Shown here piece after piece: positions 22,452 through 30,148 of a stretch of DNA of 64,000 nt. This DNA comes from Bacillota bacterium (GTDB lineage Bacteria > Bacillota > Clostridia > Christensenellales > Christensenellaceae). The first letter of the stretch is position 1. The number at the start of each line of letters is the position of its first letter. The position numbers and the translations under genes were made by a program. Under the pieces are notes generated by a model that worked only from the letters and a program-made list of their open reading frames with translations, searched no databases and had not been told where the DNA came from. The DNA lies in assembly GCA_023393165.1 (NCBI GenBank), contig JAEWMJ010000049.1, positions 62,001-126,000 of the forward strand, in the 5' to 3' direction.

Positions 22452-22524
22452 TCATCTAGGTATATATTTTTAAAATCTATCATATTTATATCTATAACTT
22501 TCAACGAAAGAAGGAGGTATAAAT

Positions 22525-23436
22525 ATGAGAAGTTCCAGAGAGGGACAGGGGTATGAGGTCAGAGCCCAGAGCAGGTCCGGCGGTGGCGGTGGCGGCGGCG
22601 GAGTTGCGGGCAAGGTATTCATTATTATCATTGTTTGTGTTTTTATATATTTTATAAGCGCAGGCGCAGTGGGAAAATGGATAGCCCAGAATATCGTAAC
22701 GCCTGTGCTTTCTTTATTCGAAGATAACGACTCGCCGGGCGTAATAAACGACGCTCAGGCTACCCCTTCACCTTCGGCCGTCAGCACATCACAGGAAAAA
22801 GTGAACGAAAAGATCGTTTTGCCTGATTTGTCTGTTTACGCTTTACAGACAGGCGTTTTTGCTGAACAAGCCAATGCGGACGAAGCGGCAGCACAGGCTA
22901 TGCAGCAGGGCGGTGCAGGTTATATACTCACAGATTCGGATGGGAATATGCGCGTTCTCTTAAGTGCATACAAGACTGAAGAAGAAGCAAAAAGCGTTTC
23001 GGAAAACCTTAAAACAACACAAAATTATGAAACGTACGAATATGTCCTTTCCGCAAAGGGCGTTACTTTTGATATTACCGCGACACAGTCCAATGTGGAC
23101 GCTATCAAGGATTTTTTCACCTCCTGCGAAACGGTTCACAACCAGTTCTACGACATGTATATCAAATTCGATAAAAAGGAAATCACAGCGGACGATGTGA
23201 AAACACAGATAAGCCAAATGGTTAACAATACGGACCCGAGTATCAAGTCTATAAAGGGAATGGCACAAAATGGCGATGCGGTGCTGACCAATCTGATGAG
23301 TTTTGCAGATGGACTTGAAAATTGTCTGAGCATGGATCTTTCAGGCAAATCTGACGTAGCAATTTCTGCACAGTTGAAGTATAATTATATCTGGGTAAGC
23401 GATCTGTACAGAAAATTAATTGACGGGCTTAAGTAA
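22525..23436 (+). CDS. Membrane-anchored SPOR-domain protein
   Basis: The 303-residue protein has a short basic N-terminus with a run of eight glycines near residues 19-26, a single membrane segment (VFIIIIVCVFIYFISAG, about 31-48), a Pro/Ser-rich linker and a SPOR-like domain (YALQTGVFAEQANADEAAAQ near 110) that in the family binds denuded peptidoglycan. The last 130 residues are helical and unassigned. It probably acts in the cell envelope, in division or spore-septum peptidoglycan. AGGAGGT lies 8 bases before the ATG. The following DRTGG gene begins 19 bases later, so cotranscription with the hydrogenase-sensor genes is possible. Confidence 0.78.
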   Translation: MRSSREGQGYEVRAQSRSGGGGGGGGVAGKVFIIIIVCVFIYFISAGAVGKWIAQNIVTPVLSLFEDNDSPGVINDAQATPSPSAVSTSQEKVNEKIVLPDLSVYALQTGVFAEQANADEAAAQAMQQGGAGYILTDSDGNMRVLLSAYKTEEEAKSVSENLKTTQNYETYEYVLSAKGVTFDITATQSNVDAIKDFFTSCETVHNQFYDMYIKFDKKEITADDVKTQISQMVNNTDPSIKSIKGMAQNGDAVLTNLMSFADGLENCLSMDLSGKSDVAISAQLKYNYIWVSDLYRKLIDGLK

Positions 23437-23455
23437 ATGGGAGGAAAAAACATAC

Positions 23456-23809
23456 GTGAAGATATGCGAAATAGGGAAGCTGCTAGGAGCGCAGGTTCTG
23501 TGCGGACAGAACAAACTTGATACTGAAGTACATTGCGGATGCGGCTCTGATATGATGAGCGAAGTACTTGCATTTACCAAGCATGATGCGGTGTTGCTGA
23601 CCGGCCTGATAAACAACCATGTTTTAAGAACCGCCGAAATATTGGACATACCGTGCATTATTTTTGTAAGAGGAAAAATGCCTGCTGTAGATATTATAGA
23701 AATGGCCAAAGACATGGATATTGTACTGCTTTCAACAGAACTGCCGATGTTTACGGCATGCGGAATCCTTTTCAGCAACGGAATAATCGGCGGAATGCGG
23801 GGAAAATGA
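23456..23809 (+). CDS. DRTGG-domain protein (first copy)
   Basis: This 117-residue protein consists of one DRTGG-type domain, a ligand-binding fold of uncertain function also found in phosphotransacetylase N-termini and beside CBS domains. Visible features are the VKICEIGKLLGAQVLCG start and the DAVLLTGLINNHVLRTAEILDIPCIIFVRGK core (shown in two parts of the domain). GTG 23456 was chosen because GGAGG lies 11 bases upstream. With the next gene it forms a pair seen in other Clostridia beside [FeFe] hydrogenase homologues. The role is probably regulatory. Confidence 0.78.
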   Translation: MKICEIGKLLGAQVLCGQNKLDTEVHCGCGSDMMSEVLAFTKHDAVLLTGLINNHVLRTAEILDIPCIIFVRGKMPAVDIIEMAKDMDIVLLSTELPMFTACGILFSNGIIGGMRGK

Positions 23810-23812
23810 CGA

Positions 23813-24235
23813 ATGGCAGAACCGTTATACACAAGATGCTATGAAGTTCATAAGGAAGATTTTGTGGCGGCTGGTGAAGTCTCCGCACGTATCAAACGCA
23901 AATTAAAGCAGATCGGTATCGAAGCGGTTATAATACGCAAAATAGCAATTGCTGCCTATGAAGCGGAAATCAATATGATTATTCACAGCTATGGCGGTAC
24001 AATGACTCTGGATATCTATCCGGATCATATCATAATCATATGTGCGGATACCGGCCCTGGTATAAAGGATGTTGCGCTTGCAATGCAGGAAGGATATTCC
24101 ACGGCTTCCGAGGATATTCGTAATATGGGGTTCGGCGCAGGCATGGGCTTGCCCAACATGAATAAAAACAGCGATCATATGGTTGTGGAGTCCTCTCCTG
24201 AGGGGACGACAATCCATATGACTTTTCATATTTAA
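23813..24235 (+). CDS. Single-domain HATPase (anti-sigma factor/RsbT-like)
   Basis: The 140-residue protein is a stand-alone GHKL ATPase domain like RsbW, RsbT or SpoIIAB. It shows an N-box AYEAEINMIIHSY near residue 48, the G1 box DTGPGI near 80 and the G2 box GFGAGMGLPNM near 105. It has no His-kinase dimerisation domain. Such proteins phosphorylate partner proteins on Ser/Thr or act by binding. Its position between a DRTGG protein and a sensory hydrogenase homologue suggests it relays the hydrogenase signal, which is inference. Confidence 0.87.
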   Translation: MAEPLYTRCYEVHKEDFVAAGEVSARIKRKLKQIGIEAVIIRKIAIAAYEAEINMIIHSYGGTMTLDIYPDHIIIICADTGPGIKDVALAMQEGYSTASEDIRNMGFGAGMGLPNMNKNSDHMVVESSPEGTTIHMTFHI

Positions 24236-24258
24236 AGTTACAAAAAAGAGGTTGCATA

Positions 24259-25572
24259 ATGGGGAAATATTTTCACTCGGTGCGGCTTGAGCGGGATAAG
24301 TGCAAAGGATGCACCAATTGTATCAAACGCTGTCCCACCGAGGCGATACGCGTGCAGAAACAGAAGGCCAAAATAATAGACGAGAGGTGCATAGACTGCG
24401 GAGAATGCATAAGGGTTTGTCCATATCATGCAAAATATGCGCTGACCGACAACCTGTCCAGTATTAACCAGTTCAAGTATAAAATAGCCCTTCCTGCGCC
24501 CACGCTGTATGCGCAGTTTACTGGCTTAAAAAAGGTGGACAGGGTGCTCGCAGGGCTCAAGTTGATGGGCTTTGACGATGTGTTTGAAGTTGCGCGGGGA
24601 GCCGAAATCGTATCCGGCGCAATTGCCCGGAGGCTGCAAAAAGACCATATCAAGCCGCTGATATCCTCTGCGTGCCCGGCGGTCGTTCGATTGATACAGG
24701 TTCGCTTCCCCGAACTTTTGGAGCATATCGTGGATGTCGACGCGCCTGTGGAAGTAGCCGCACGGGTAGCAAAAATGGAATATGCAAAAGAACACAACGT
24801 ATCCGAGGATGATATTGGCGCTTATTTCATTACGCCGTGCCCGGCCAAGGCGACCGCAATCAAATCGCCGCTTGGTAAAAATAAGAGTGCGGTTGACGGT
24901 GCGATATCCATATTGGAAGTTTACGGATTACTTGCCGGACAATTAAAGGTGCCTACCACCGTAACATTTAAAGAAACTAAAGAACTTTCGGGCGCAAAAG
25001 GTATAGGGTGGGCCAATTCGGGCGGAGAATGCGCCGCATCCGGAGCCGTGAATTACCTGGCTGTGGATGGGATCGCAAACGTGATCCGGGCGCTTGAAGA
25101 TATTGAAAACGATAAGCTCTCGAATCTTGAATTTTTTGAAGGCCTTGCCTGTACTGGCGGCTGCGTCGGCGGCCCGCTCGTGTTTGAAAGCAATTATGTT
25201 GCTCATACAAGGATTAGGAGCCTTTGTGAACTAATGGACGAAAAAATTGCCGATCAGGAAAAGATCGACGGATATGTGGCAGCCGGAATGGCCGATCTTA
25301 AAAATGCTCTGAAGCCTCTGGAAGTTTTAAAACTGGACGAAGACAGAGTTGTTGCTATGCAGAAGGTTGGTCAGATAGAGGAACTGCTGCAGCGGCTGCC
25401 GGGTATGGACTGCGGGTCATGCGGGGCGCCAAGCTGCCGCGCGCTGGCGGAAGATATTGTTCGCGGCAATGCAAACGAATTGGATTGCATATTCATTATG
25501 CGTGAAAAGGTACGCCATCTGGCGGAAGAAATGGTAGGGCTTGCAAGCAAGGACAAGCAAGATACAGAATGA
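24259..25572 (+). CDS. [FeFe] hydrogenase-like protein of sensory type (HydS/group C-like)
   Basis: The 437-residue protein starts with two 4Fe-4S motifs (CKGCTNCIKRCP, CIDCGECIRVCP) followed by a hydrogenase large-subunit domain. The P1 motif is SSACP with Cys139, P2 is TPCPAK with Cys194, and P3 is ACTGGC with Cys298 and Cys302, so all four cubane ligands are kept. The proton-relay Cys before Cys139 is Ala138, a change described for sensory HydS proteins. The C-terminus adds an RnfB-type Fe-S domain (MDCGSCGAPSC...C). It has no PAS domain. Neighbours are regulatory, and the catalytic hydrogenase follows downstream. Confidence 0.86.
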   Translation: MGKYFHSVRLERDKCKGCTNCIKRCPTEAIRVQKQKAKIIDERCIDCGECIRVCPYHAKYALTDNLSSINQFKYKIALPAPTLYAQFTGLKKVDRVLAGLKLMGFDDVFEVARGAEIVSGAIARRLQKDHIKPLISSACPAVVRLIQVRFPELLEHIVDVDAPVEVAARVAKMEYAKEHNVSEDDIGAYFITPCPAKATAIKSPLGKNKSAVDGAISILEVYGLLAGQLKVPTTVTFKETKELSGAKGIGWANSGGECAASGAVNYLAVDGIANVIRALEDIENDKLSNLEFFEGLACTGGCVGGPLVFESNYVAHTRIRSLCELMDEKIADQEKIDGYVAAGMADLKNALKPLEVLKLDEDRVVAMQKVGQIEELLQRLPGMDCGSCGAPSCRALAEDIVRGNANELDCIFIMREKVRHLAEEMVGLASKDKQDTE

Positions 25573-25587
25573 AGGCTGGTAATTACT

Positions 25588-25929
25588 ATGGCTACATTAA
25601 AAGAACTGAAAGACAAAATTGGACTCAAGGTTCTTAACAGAAAAATTGAGGACGACCGTGAGATCGCCGATGCGTATGTGTGCGATCTTTTAAGCTGGGT
25701 TATGGCGAATGGGAAACCGAACATGGCTTGGGTTACCGTACAGACGCATTTAAATGTAGTGGCGGTTGCTTCTCTGCATGATTTTGCATGTATCATCGTT
25801 CCCGAAGACATCGAAGTACCGGGGGCGACGGTTGCCAAAGCGGAAGAAGAGAGTATTGCCGTATTTACAACGGATAAAACGGCATACCAGGTTTGCTGCG
25901 AACTGTTCAGTCTTGGAATCGGCGAGTAG
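25588..25929 (+). CDS. DRTGG-domain protein (second copy)
   Basis: This 113-residue single-domain protein resembles the DRTGG family: LKELKDKIGLKVLNRK, a central WVTVQTHLNVVAVA strand and an end region IAVFTTDKTAYQVCCEL. It shares the fold but little direct sequence with the protein at 23456. It begins 15 bases after the hydrogenase-like gene, and the PHP gene begins one base after its stop, so all are likely one operon. Function is probably ligand sensing. Confidence 0.75.
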   Translation: MATLKELKDKIGLKVLNRKIEDDREIADAYVCDLLSWVMANGKPNMAWVTVQTHLNVVAVASLHDFACIIVPEDIEVPGATVAKAEEESIAVFTTDKTAYQVCCELFSLGIGE

Positions 25930-25930
25930 C

Positions 25931-26632
25931 ATGCAGCTTTATTACGATTTTCATATCCATTCCTGTCTGTCTCCGTGCGGCTCGGAAGATATGACGCCCA
26001 ATAACATCGTGAATATGTGCCGATTAAAGGGCCTTGACGCGATTGCAGTCTGCGACCATAACTGTACGGCCAATCTAAAGGCTGTAGCTGAAGTTGCCCA
26101 TAATGCAGGGCTGATTTTTATTCCCGGAATAGAAATTAATACCGCAGAGGAAGTTCATGTTCTGGGCTTTTTTAAAGAAGCGGAGGATGCGTGCCTTTTT
26201 GGAGACGCCATATACCGTTCTTTACCGGATATTCCGAATAATGAGGATTTTTTTGGACGGCAGATCATAATGGATGAAAACGACTTGGAAACCGGCAGGG
26301 CAGATAAACTGTTGATATCCGCATTGCCGTATTCCATTGAGGAGTGTGTCCGTATGATACGGGATTATGGTGGTATAGCCGTTCCCGCCCATATCAACAA
26401 GGGGGTAAATTCCATACTCAATAATCTTGGCTTTTTACCGCAAAACCTGAATTTTACCGCCCTGGAAGTTTTAAAGGATGCGCCGGCGGACGGGATTGAG
26501 CTCAAAAAGTATAAAATTTTGCATTCCTCGGATGCTCATTTTCTGGAAGACATATCCGAACGGGAGAATTATCTGGAAACAGATGTAAAATCCGTGGATA
26601 AAATATTAAAACACATTTCAGAATCAGTATAA
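25931..26632 (+). CDS. PHP-domain metal-dependent phosphoesterase
   Basis: The PHP fold is a metal-dependent phosphoesterase related to histidinol phosphatase and polymerase III PHP domains. The 233-residue protein has the motifs DFHIHSCLSPCG near residue 6, AVCDHNCT near 38, GIEINTAEEVHVLGF near 65, PAHINK near 155 and SSDAHFLED near 200. ATG 25931 follows the previous stop directly; a longer frame starting at 25766 lies wholly within the DRTGG gene and is not credible. It ends the sensor cluster. The substrate is unknown. Confidence 0.86.
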   Translation: MQLYYDFHIHSCLSPCGSEDMTPNNIVNMCRLKGLDAIAVCDHNCTANLKAVAEVAHNAGLIFIPGIEINTAEEVHVLGFFKEAEDACLFGDAIYRSLPDIPNNEDFFGRQIIMDENDLETGRADKLLISALPYSIEECVRMIRDYGGIAVPAHINKGVNSILNNLGFLPQNLNFTALEVLKDAPADGIELKKYKILHSSDAHFLEDISERENYLETDVKSVDKILKHISESV

Positions 26633-26904
26633 AATTTTACAATATAATTGTACATTAATTTCATTATTTGCAACAATTTCTCAGTTTGTTTCTCATTTGT
26701 TTTGTGAAAAATTCATTAAACATACACAATATATGGATTATCATTTGTAAAATCAATTTATTTGTTATTTTTTTATCAAATCTTTGAAAAAAATAGTGCA
26801 AAAGCTTTTTTTATATGTTAAAATGGTTCACGGTTTGATTGATACATAATTAACAAAGTTTTTGAATAGTAATATTTCTTATAAATCTAGGAGGATTGGT
26901 AAAG
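26633..26904. other. AT-rich leader region between sensor cluster and hydrogenase operon
   Basis: The 272 bases hold no gene. The region is strongly AT-rich with many T-tracts and presumably carries the promoter of the hydrogenase operon. Several TTGAAA-like and TAAAAT-like hexamers occur, but none in convincing spacing. An imperfect palindrome at 26702-26719 is only a weak match to a Rex site. Confidence 0.5.
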
Positions 26905-27381
26905 TTGAAGCCTGAAGAAAAAATGCAGAAGTATGATGAACTCACAGAATTCATCAATGAAGCCAAAAGTAAACCCGGCCCGCTTATGCCTATCATGCAA
27001 AAGGCGCAGGAACTGTTCGGGGCGTTGTCATTCGATGTGCAAAAACACATAGCGACGCAGCTTGATATTCCTATGAGCGATATTTACGGAGTAGCCACTT
27101 TTTATTCGCAGTTTTCTCTCGAACCAAAGGGCAAGCATGTGATCGGCGTTTGTATGGGGACGGCATGTTATGTTAAAAATTCCGAGCCGATTCTGAACAA
27201 GCTGGCTGAAGAATTGCAGACGCCGCCAGGTTATACGACGCCGGATGCGCAGTTTACTCTGGAAGCCACGCGCTGTCTTGGATGCTGCGGACTTGCGCCC
27301 GTTATCATGATTGACGATCAGGTATACGGCCGTTTGAAACCTGACGACATACCCGGAATCCTGAATAAATACAGAGGATAA
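26905..27381 (+). CDS. hydC: NuoE-like 2Fe-2S subunit of bifurcating [FeFe] hydrogenase (HydC)
   Basis: HydC carries a thioredoxin-fold 2Fe-2S cluster and is a subunit of NADH- and ferredoxin-linked trimeric hydrogenases. The 158-residue protein has the NuoE order: helical bundle (PLMPIMQKAQELFGALS), IYGVATFYSQFSL, then the cluster ligands in CMGTACYVK and CLGCCGLAPV. TTG 26905 was preferred because AGGAGG at 26889-26894 is 10 bases before it, while TTG 26896 would be too close. It is the first gene of the hydrogenase operon. Confidence 0.93.
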   Translation: MKPEEKMQKYDELTEFINEAKSKPGPLMPIMQKAQELFGALSFDVQKHIATQLDIPMSDIYGVATFYSQFSLEPKGKHVIGVCMGTACYVKNSEPILNKLAEELQTPPGYTTPDAQFTLEATRCLGCCGLAPVIMIDDQVYGRLKPDDIPGILNKYRG

Positions 27382-27383
27382 GA

Positions 27384-27938
27384 ATGAAGGAAATCGCTCT
27401 GCATATTATGGACATAGTCCAGAACTCCATTACAGCCGAGGCTGATTTGATCTCCGTACGCGTATCTATCAATCAAAAAGTTGATAACCTGGCAGTGGAA
27501 ATCGAAGATAACGGCAAAGGAATGGACGATGATATGCTGGCAAGGGTAACAAGTCCTTTTACAACAACAAGGACGACAAGAAAAGTAGGGCTTGGGATAC
27601 CCCTTTTTAAAGCAGGAGCGGAAGCATCGGGAGGTAATTTTGCAATAAGCTCAGAACCGGGACGCGGAACAAGGGTGTGCGCGGTTTATGGTCTGACTCA
27701 TATCGATCGGCCGCCGGTTGGAGATATTGCAAGCGTCATTCATACGCTGATTGTATGCAATCCGGAAATAAATTTTGAGTTTGAGGTGGAATGCGGCGGT
27801 GAAAAATTTGCCGTAGATACGGCTGAAATCAAAAAAACACTGGACGGCGTACCTATCACACAGAGCGAAGTATCAGTTTGGTTGATCGAATACCTGAGAG
27901 AAGGTATTGATGAAATATTTGGAGGTAATTTTGAATGA
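27384..27938 (+). CDS. HATPase-domain protein of the hydrogenase operon
   Basis: The 184-residue protein has a GHKL ATPase domain at its N-terminus with N-box HIMDIVQNSITAEA, G1 box EDNGKGMDDDM near residue 50 and G2 box KVGLGIPLFKAGAEASGG near 75. About 80 residues of unassigned C-terminal sequence follow. It has no His-phosphorylation domain. It is common between hydC and the 2Fe-2S gene in clostridial hydrogenase operons, where its job is not established. It starts 2 bases after hydC and overlaps the next gene as ATGA. Confidence 0.85.
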   Translation: MKEIALHIMDIVQNSITAEADLISVRVSINQKVDNLAVEIEDNGKGMDDDMLARVTSPFTTTRTTRKVGLGIPLFKAGAEASGGNFAISSEPGRGTRVCAVYGLTHIDRPPVGDIASVIHTLIVCNPEINFEFEVECGGEKFAVDTAEIKKTLDGVPITQSEVSVWLIEYLREGIDEIFGGNFE

Positions 27939-28315
27939 AGTCCTTGGCTGAATTAGAGGCAATCAGAAATAAGGCAATCAAAAATGTCGATCTGCGTACA
28001 AAGAATTATGAAAAAAAGGTAGTTGTCGGCATGGCTACCTGCGGAATAGCAGCGGGCGCGCGTCCCGTTTTAACTGCGTTTGTTGATGAAGTTGGGAAAC
28101 GCAATCTGACGGATGTTGTTGTGGGGCAAACGGGATGCATTGGGGTATGCAGGCTTGAGCCCATTGTAGAGGTGTTCTTGCCGGATCAGGAAAAGGTGAC
28201 TTACGTTAAAGTAAATCCCGAAATGGTAAAACGGATCGTAAGCGATCATCTTGTGAACGGTAGTGTGGTAACGGAATACACGATAGGGTATTACGAAGAG
28301 CACAACAAGCAGTGA
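27935..28315 (+). CDS. Thioredoxin-like 2Fe-2S ferredoxin of the hydrogenase operon
   Basis: The 126-residue protein has a thioredoxin-like 2Fe-2S fold with likely ligands in MATCGIAAGA near residue 36 and TGCIGVC near 67. It resembles the N-terminal 2Fe-2S domain of HydB and the C-terminal half of HydC, but stands alone. The ATGA overlap with the HATPase gene indicates coupled translation. It could act as an electron carrier or an additional hydrogenase subunit, and perhaps works with the HATPase in regulation. Confidence 0.86.
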   Translation: MKSLAELEAIRNKAIKNVDLRTKNYEKKVVVGMATCGIAAGARPVLTAFVDEVGKRNLTDVVVGQTGCIGVCRLEPIVEVFLPDQEKVTYVKVNPEMVKRIVSDHLVNGSVVTEYTIGYYEEHNKQ

Positions 28316-28340
28316 GTAAAATTTTTGGAGGATTATATAG

Positions 28341-30131
28341 ATGGAATTTTATCGTTCGCACGTACTGATTTGTGCCGGGACAGGCTGCACTTCATCCGGT
28401 TCGGCGCAGATCGTTGAAAAAATGAATGAAGAATTGAAAAAGAACGGGCTTGAAAAAGAAGTTAAGATAGTCCGTACTGGCTGTTTCGGGCTGTGTGAAG
28501 TCGGACCGATCATGGTGATTTACCCGGAAGGCGCTTTTTACAGTCGCGTACAGGTTGATGACGTACCCGAAATCGTATCGGAACATCTTTTAAAGGGAAG
28601 AATTGTAGAACGTCTGGTTTATAAAGATGAAAAGTCCATGGAATTCCATACGTCCTTAAACCAGGTTGATTTCTATAAAAAACAGGTGCGCATCGCACTC
28701 CGTAACTGCGGTGTGATTGATCCTGAAAATATTGAAGAATATATTGCTTACGACGGTTACAAGGCGCTTGGCGTCTGCCTGACGGAAAAAGCGCCCGAAG
28801 AAGTTATTGATATCATATCAAAGTCAGGATTAAGAGGCCGTGGAGGCGGCGGATTCCCGACGGGAACAAAATGGAAATTTGGCGCTGCTGCCAAAGGAGA
28901 CAAGAAATATGTGGTCTGCAACGCTGACGAAGGCGATCCTGGCGCGTTCATGGACCGCTCGGTACTGGAAGGCGATCCGCATTCCGTCATTGAAGCAATG
29001 GCAATCGCAGCTTATGCGATCGGTTCGGATATGGGCTATGTGTACGTCCGCGCTGAATACCCGATCGCCGTAAAGCGTCTTCAGATCGCAATCAAACAGG
29101 CCAGGGAATACGGCCTGCTTGGTACAAATATTTTCGGAACGAATTTCAACTTCGACATGGAAGTCCGTTTGGGCGCAGGCGCGTTCGTATGCGGCGAGGA
29201 AACCGCGCTTCTGGAGTCCATAGAAGGTAAAAGAGGCGAACCCCGTCCAAAGCCTCCGTTCCCGGCAAACAAGGGTTTATTCGGCAAACCGACTATTATA
29301 AACAACGTGGAAACGTTCGCGAATATTCCGCAGATCATATTAAAAGGCGCCGAATGGTTCGCTTCCATGGGTACCGAAAAAAGCAAGGGCACCAAGGTTT
29401 TTGCACTGGGCGGCAAGATCAACAATACCGGCTTGGTAGAGATCCCTATGGGAACAACCTTGCGTGAAATTATTTACGATATCGGCGGCGGAATCCCGGG
29501 CGGCAAGAAATTCAAGGCTGCGCAGACCGGCGGTCCTTCAGGCGGATGTATTCCTGCGGAATTGCTGGACGTGCATATCGACTATGATTCTCTGACAGCT
29601 ATCGGTTCCATGATGGGTTCGGGCGGACTGATCGTTATGGACGAGGACAACTGCATGGTTGACGTTGCAAAATTCTTTCTTGATTTTACTGTGGACGAAT
29701 CCTGCGGCAAATGTCCGCCGTGCCGGATAGGAACAAAGCGTATGCTGGAAATACTGCAGCGTATTACGGCCGGTAAGGGAGAAGAAGGGGATATCGAAAA
29801 ATTGATCGAGCTTGGCGAAAACATCAAGGCCGGCGCGCTGTGCGGACTCGGCAAAACAGCGCCAAACCCCGTGCTTTCTACGATCAAGTATTTCAGACAC
29901 GAATACGAAGCGCATATCCGTGAAAAACGCTGTCCTGCAGGCTATTGCCAGTCTCTCTTAAGTTATGAGATCGTTCCGGAAAAATGCGTTGGCTGCAGCA
30001 TGTGCTCAAGGGTTTGCCCGGTCGATGCGATTTCGGGCCAACTGAAAAAGCCATATAAGATCGATAAGGATAAGTGCATCAAGTGCGGCGCTTGCTTCGA
30101 AAAATGCAAGTTCGGCGCGATCAAAAAGTAA
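28341..30131 (+). CDS. hydB: NuoF-like flavoprotein subunit HydB of bifurcating hydrogenase
   Basis: HydB binds NAD(H) and FMN and is the proposed site of electron bifurcation. The 596-residue protein has an N-terminal 2Fe-2S domain (CAGTGC, TGCFGLC), the NuoF core with GRGGGGFPTGTKW near residue 167, NADEGDPGAFMDR near 194 and CGEETALLESIEGKRGEPR near 285, a 4Fe-4S site ESCGKCPPCRIG near 455, and two C-terminal 4Fe-4S motifs (CVGCSMCSRVCP, CIKCGACFEKCK). This is the complete HydB architecture. GGAGG precedes the ATG. hydA follows after 17 bases. Confidence 0.96.
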   Translation: MEFYRSHVLICAGTGCTSSGSAQIVEKMNEELKKNGLEKEVKIVRTGCFGLCEVGPIMVIYPEGAFYSRVQVDDVPEIVSEHLLKGRIVERLVYKDEKSMEFHTSLNQVDFYKKQVRIALRNCGVIDPENIEEYIAYDGYKALGVCLTEKAPEEVIDIISKSGLRGRGGGGFPTGTKWKFGAAAKGDKKYVVCNADEGDPGAFMDRSVLEGDPHSVIEAMAIAAYAIGSDMGYVYVRAEYPIAVKRLQIAIKQAREYGLLGTNIFGTNFNFDMEVRLGAGAFVCGEETALLESIEGKRGEPRPKPPFPANKGLFGKPTIINNVETFANIPQIILKGAEWFASMGTEKSKGTKVFALGGKINNTGLVEIPMGTTLREIIYDIGGGIPGGKKFKAAQTGGPSGGCIPAELLDVHIDYDSLTAIGSMMGSGGLIVMDEDNCMVDVAKFFLDFTVDESCGKCPPCRIGTKRMLEILQRITAGKGEEGDIEKLIELGENIKAGALCGLGKTAPNPVLSTIKYFRHEYEAHIREKRCPAGYCQSLLSYEIVPEKCVGCSMCSRVCPVDAISGQLKKPYKIDKDKCIKCGACFEKCKFGAIKK

Positions 30132-30148
30132 GAAGGAGTTAAGTAGTT

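Noticed and set aside
25766..25930. Upstream extension of the PHP protein
   Set aside because: This stretch lies inside the second DRTGG gene in another frame; the conserved PHP start and the stop-start junction point to ATG 25931.
26702..26719. Rex operator upstream of the hydrogenase operon
   Set aside because: TTGTGAAAAATTCATTAA has a good left half but a poor right half, and the region is so AT-rich that partial matches are expected. Redox control by Rex remains possible but is not shown.
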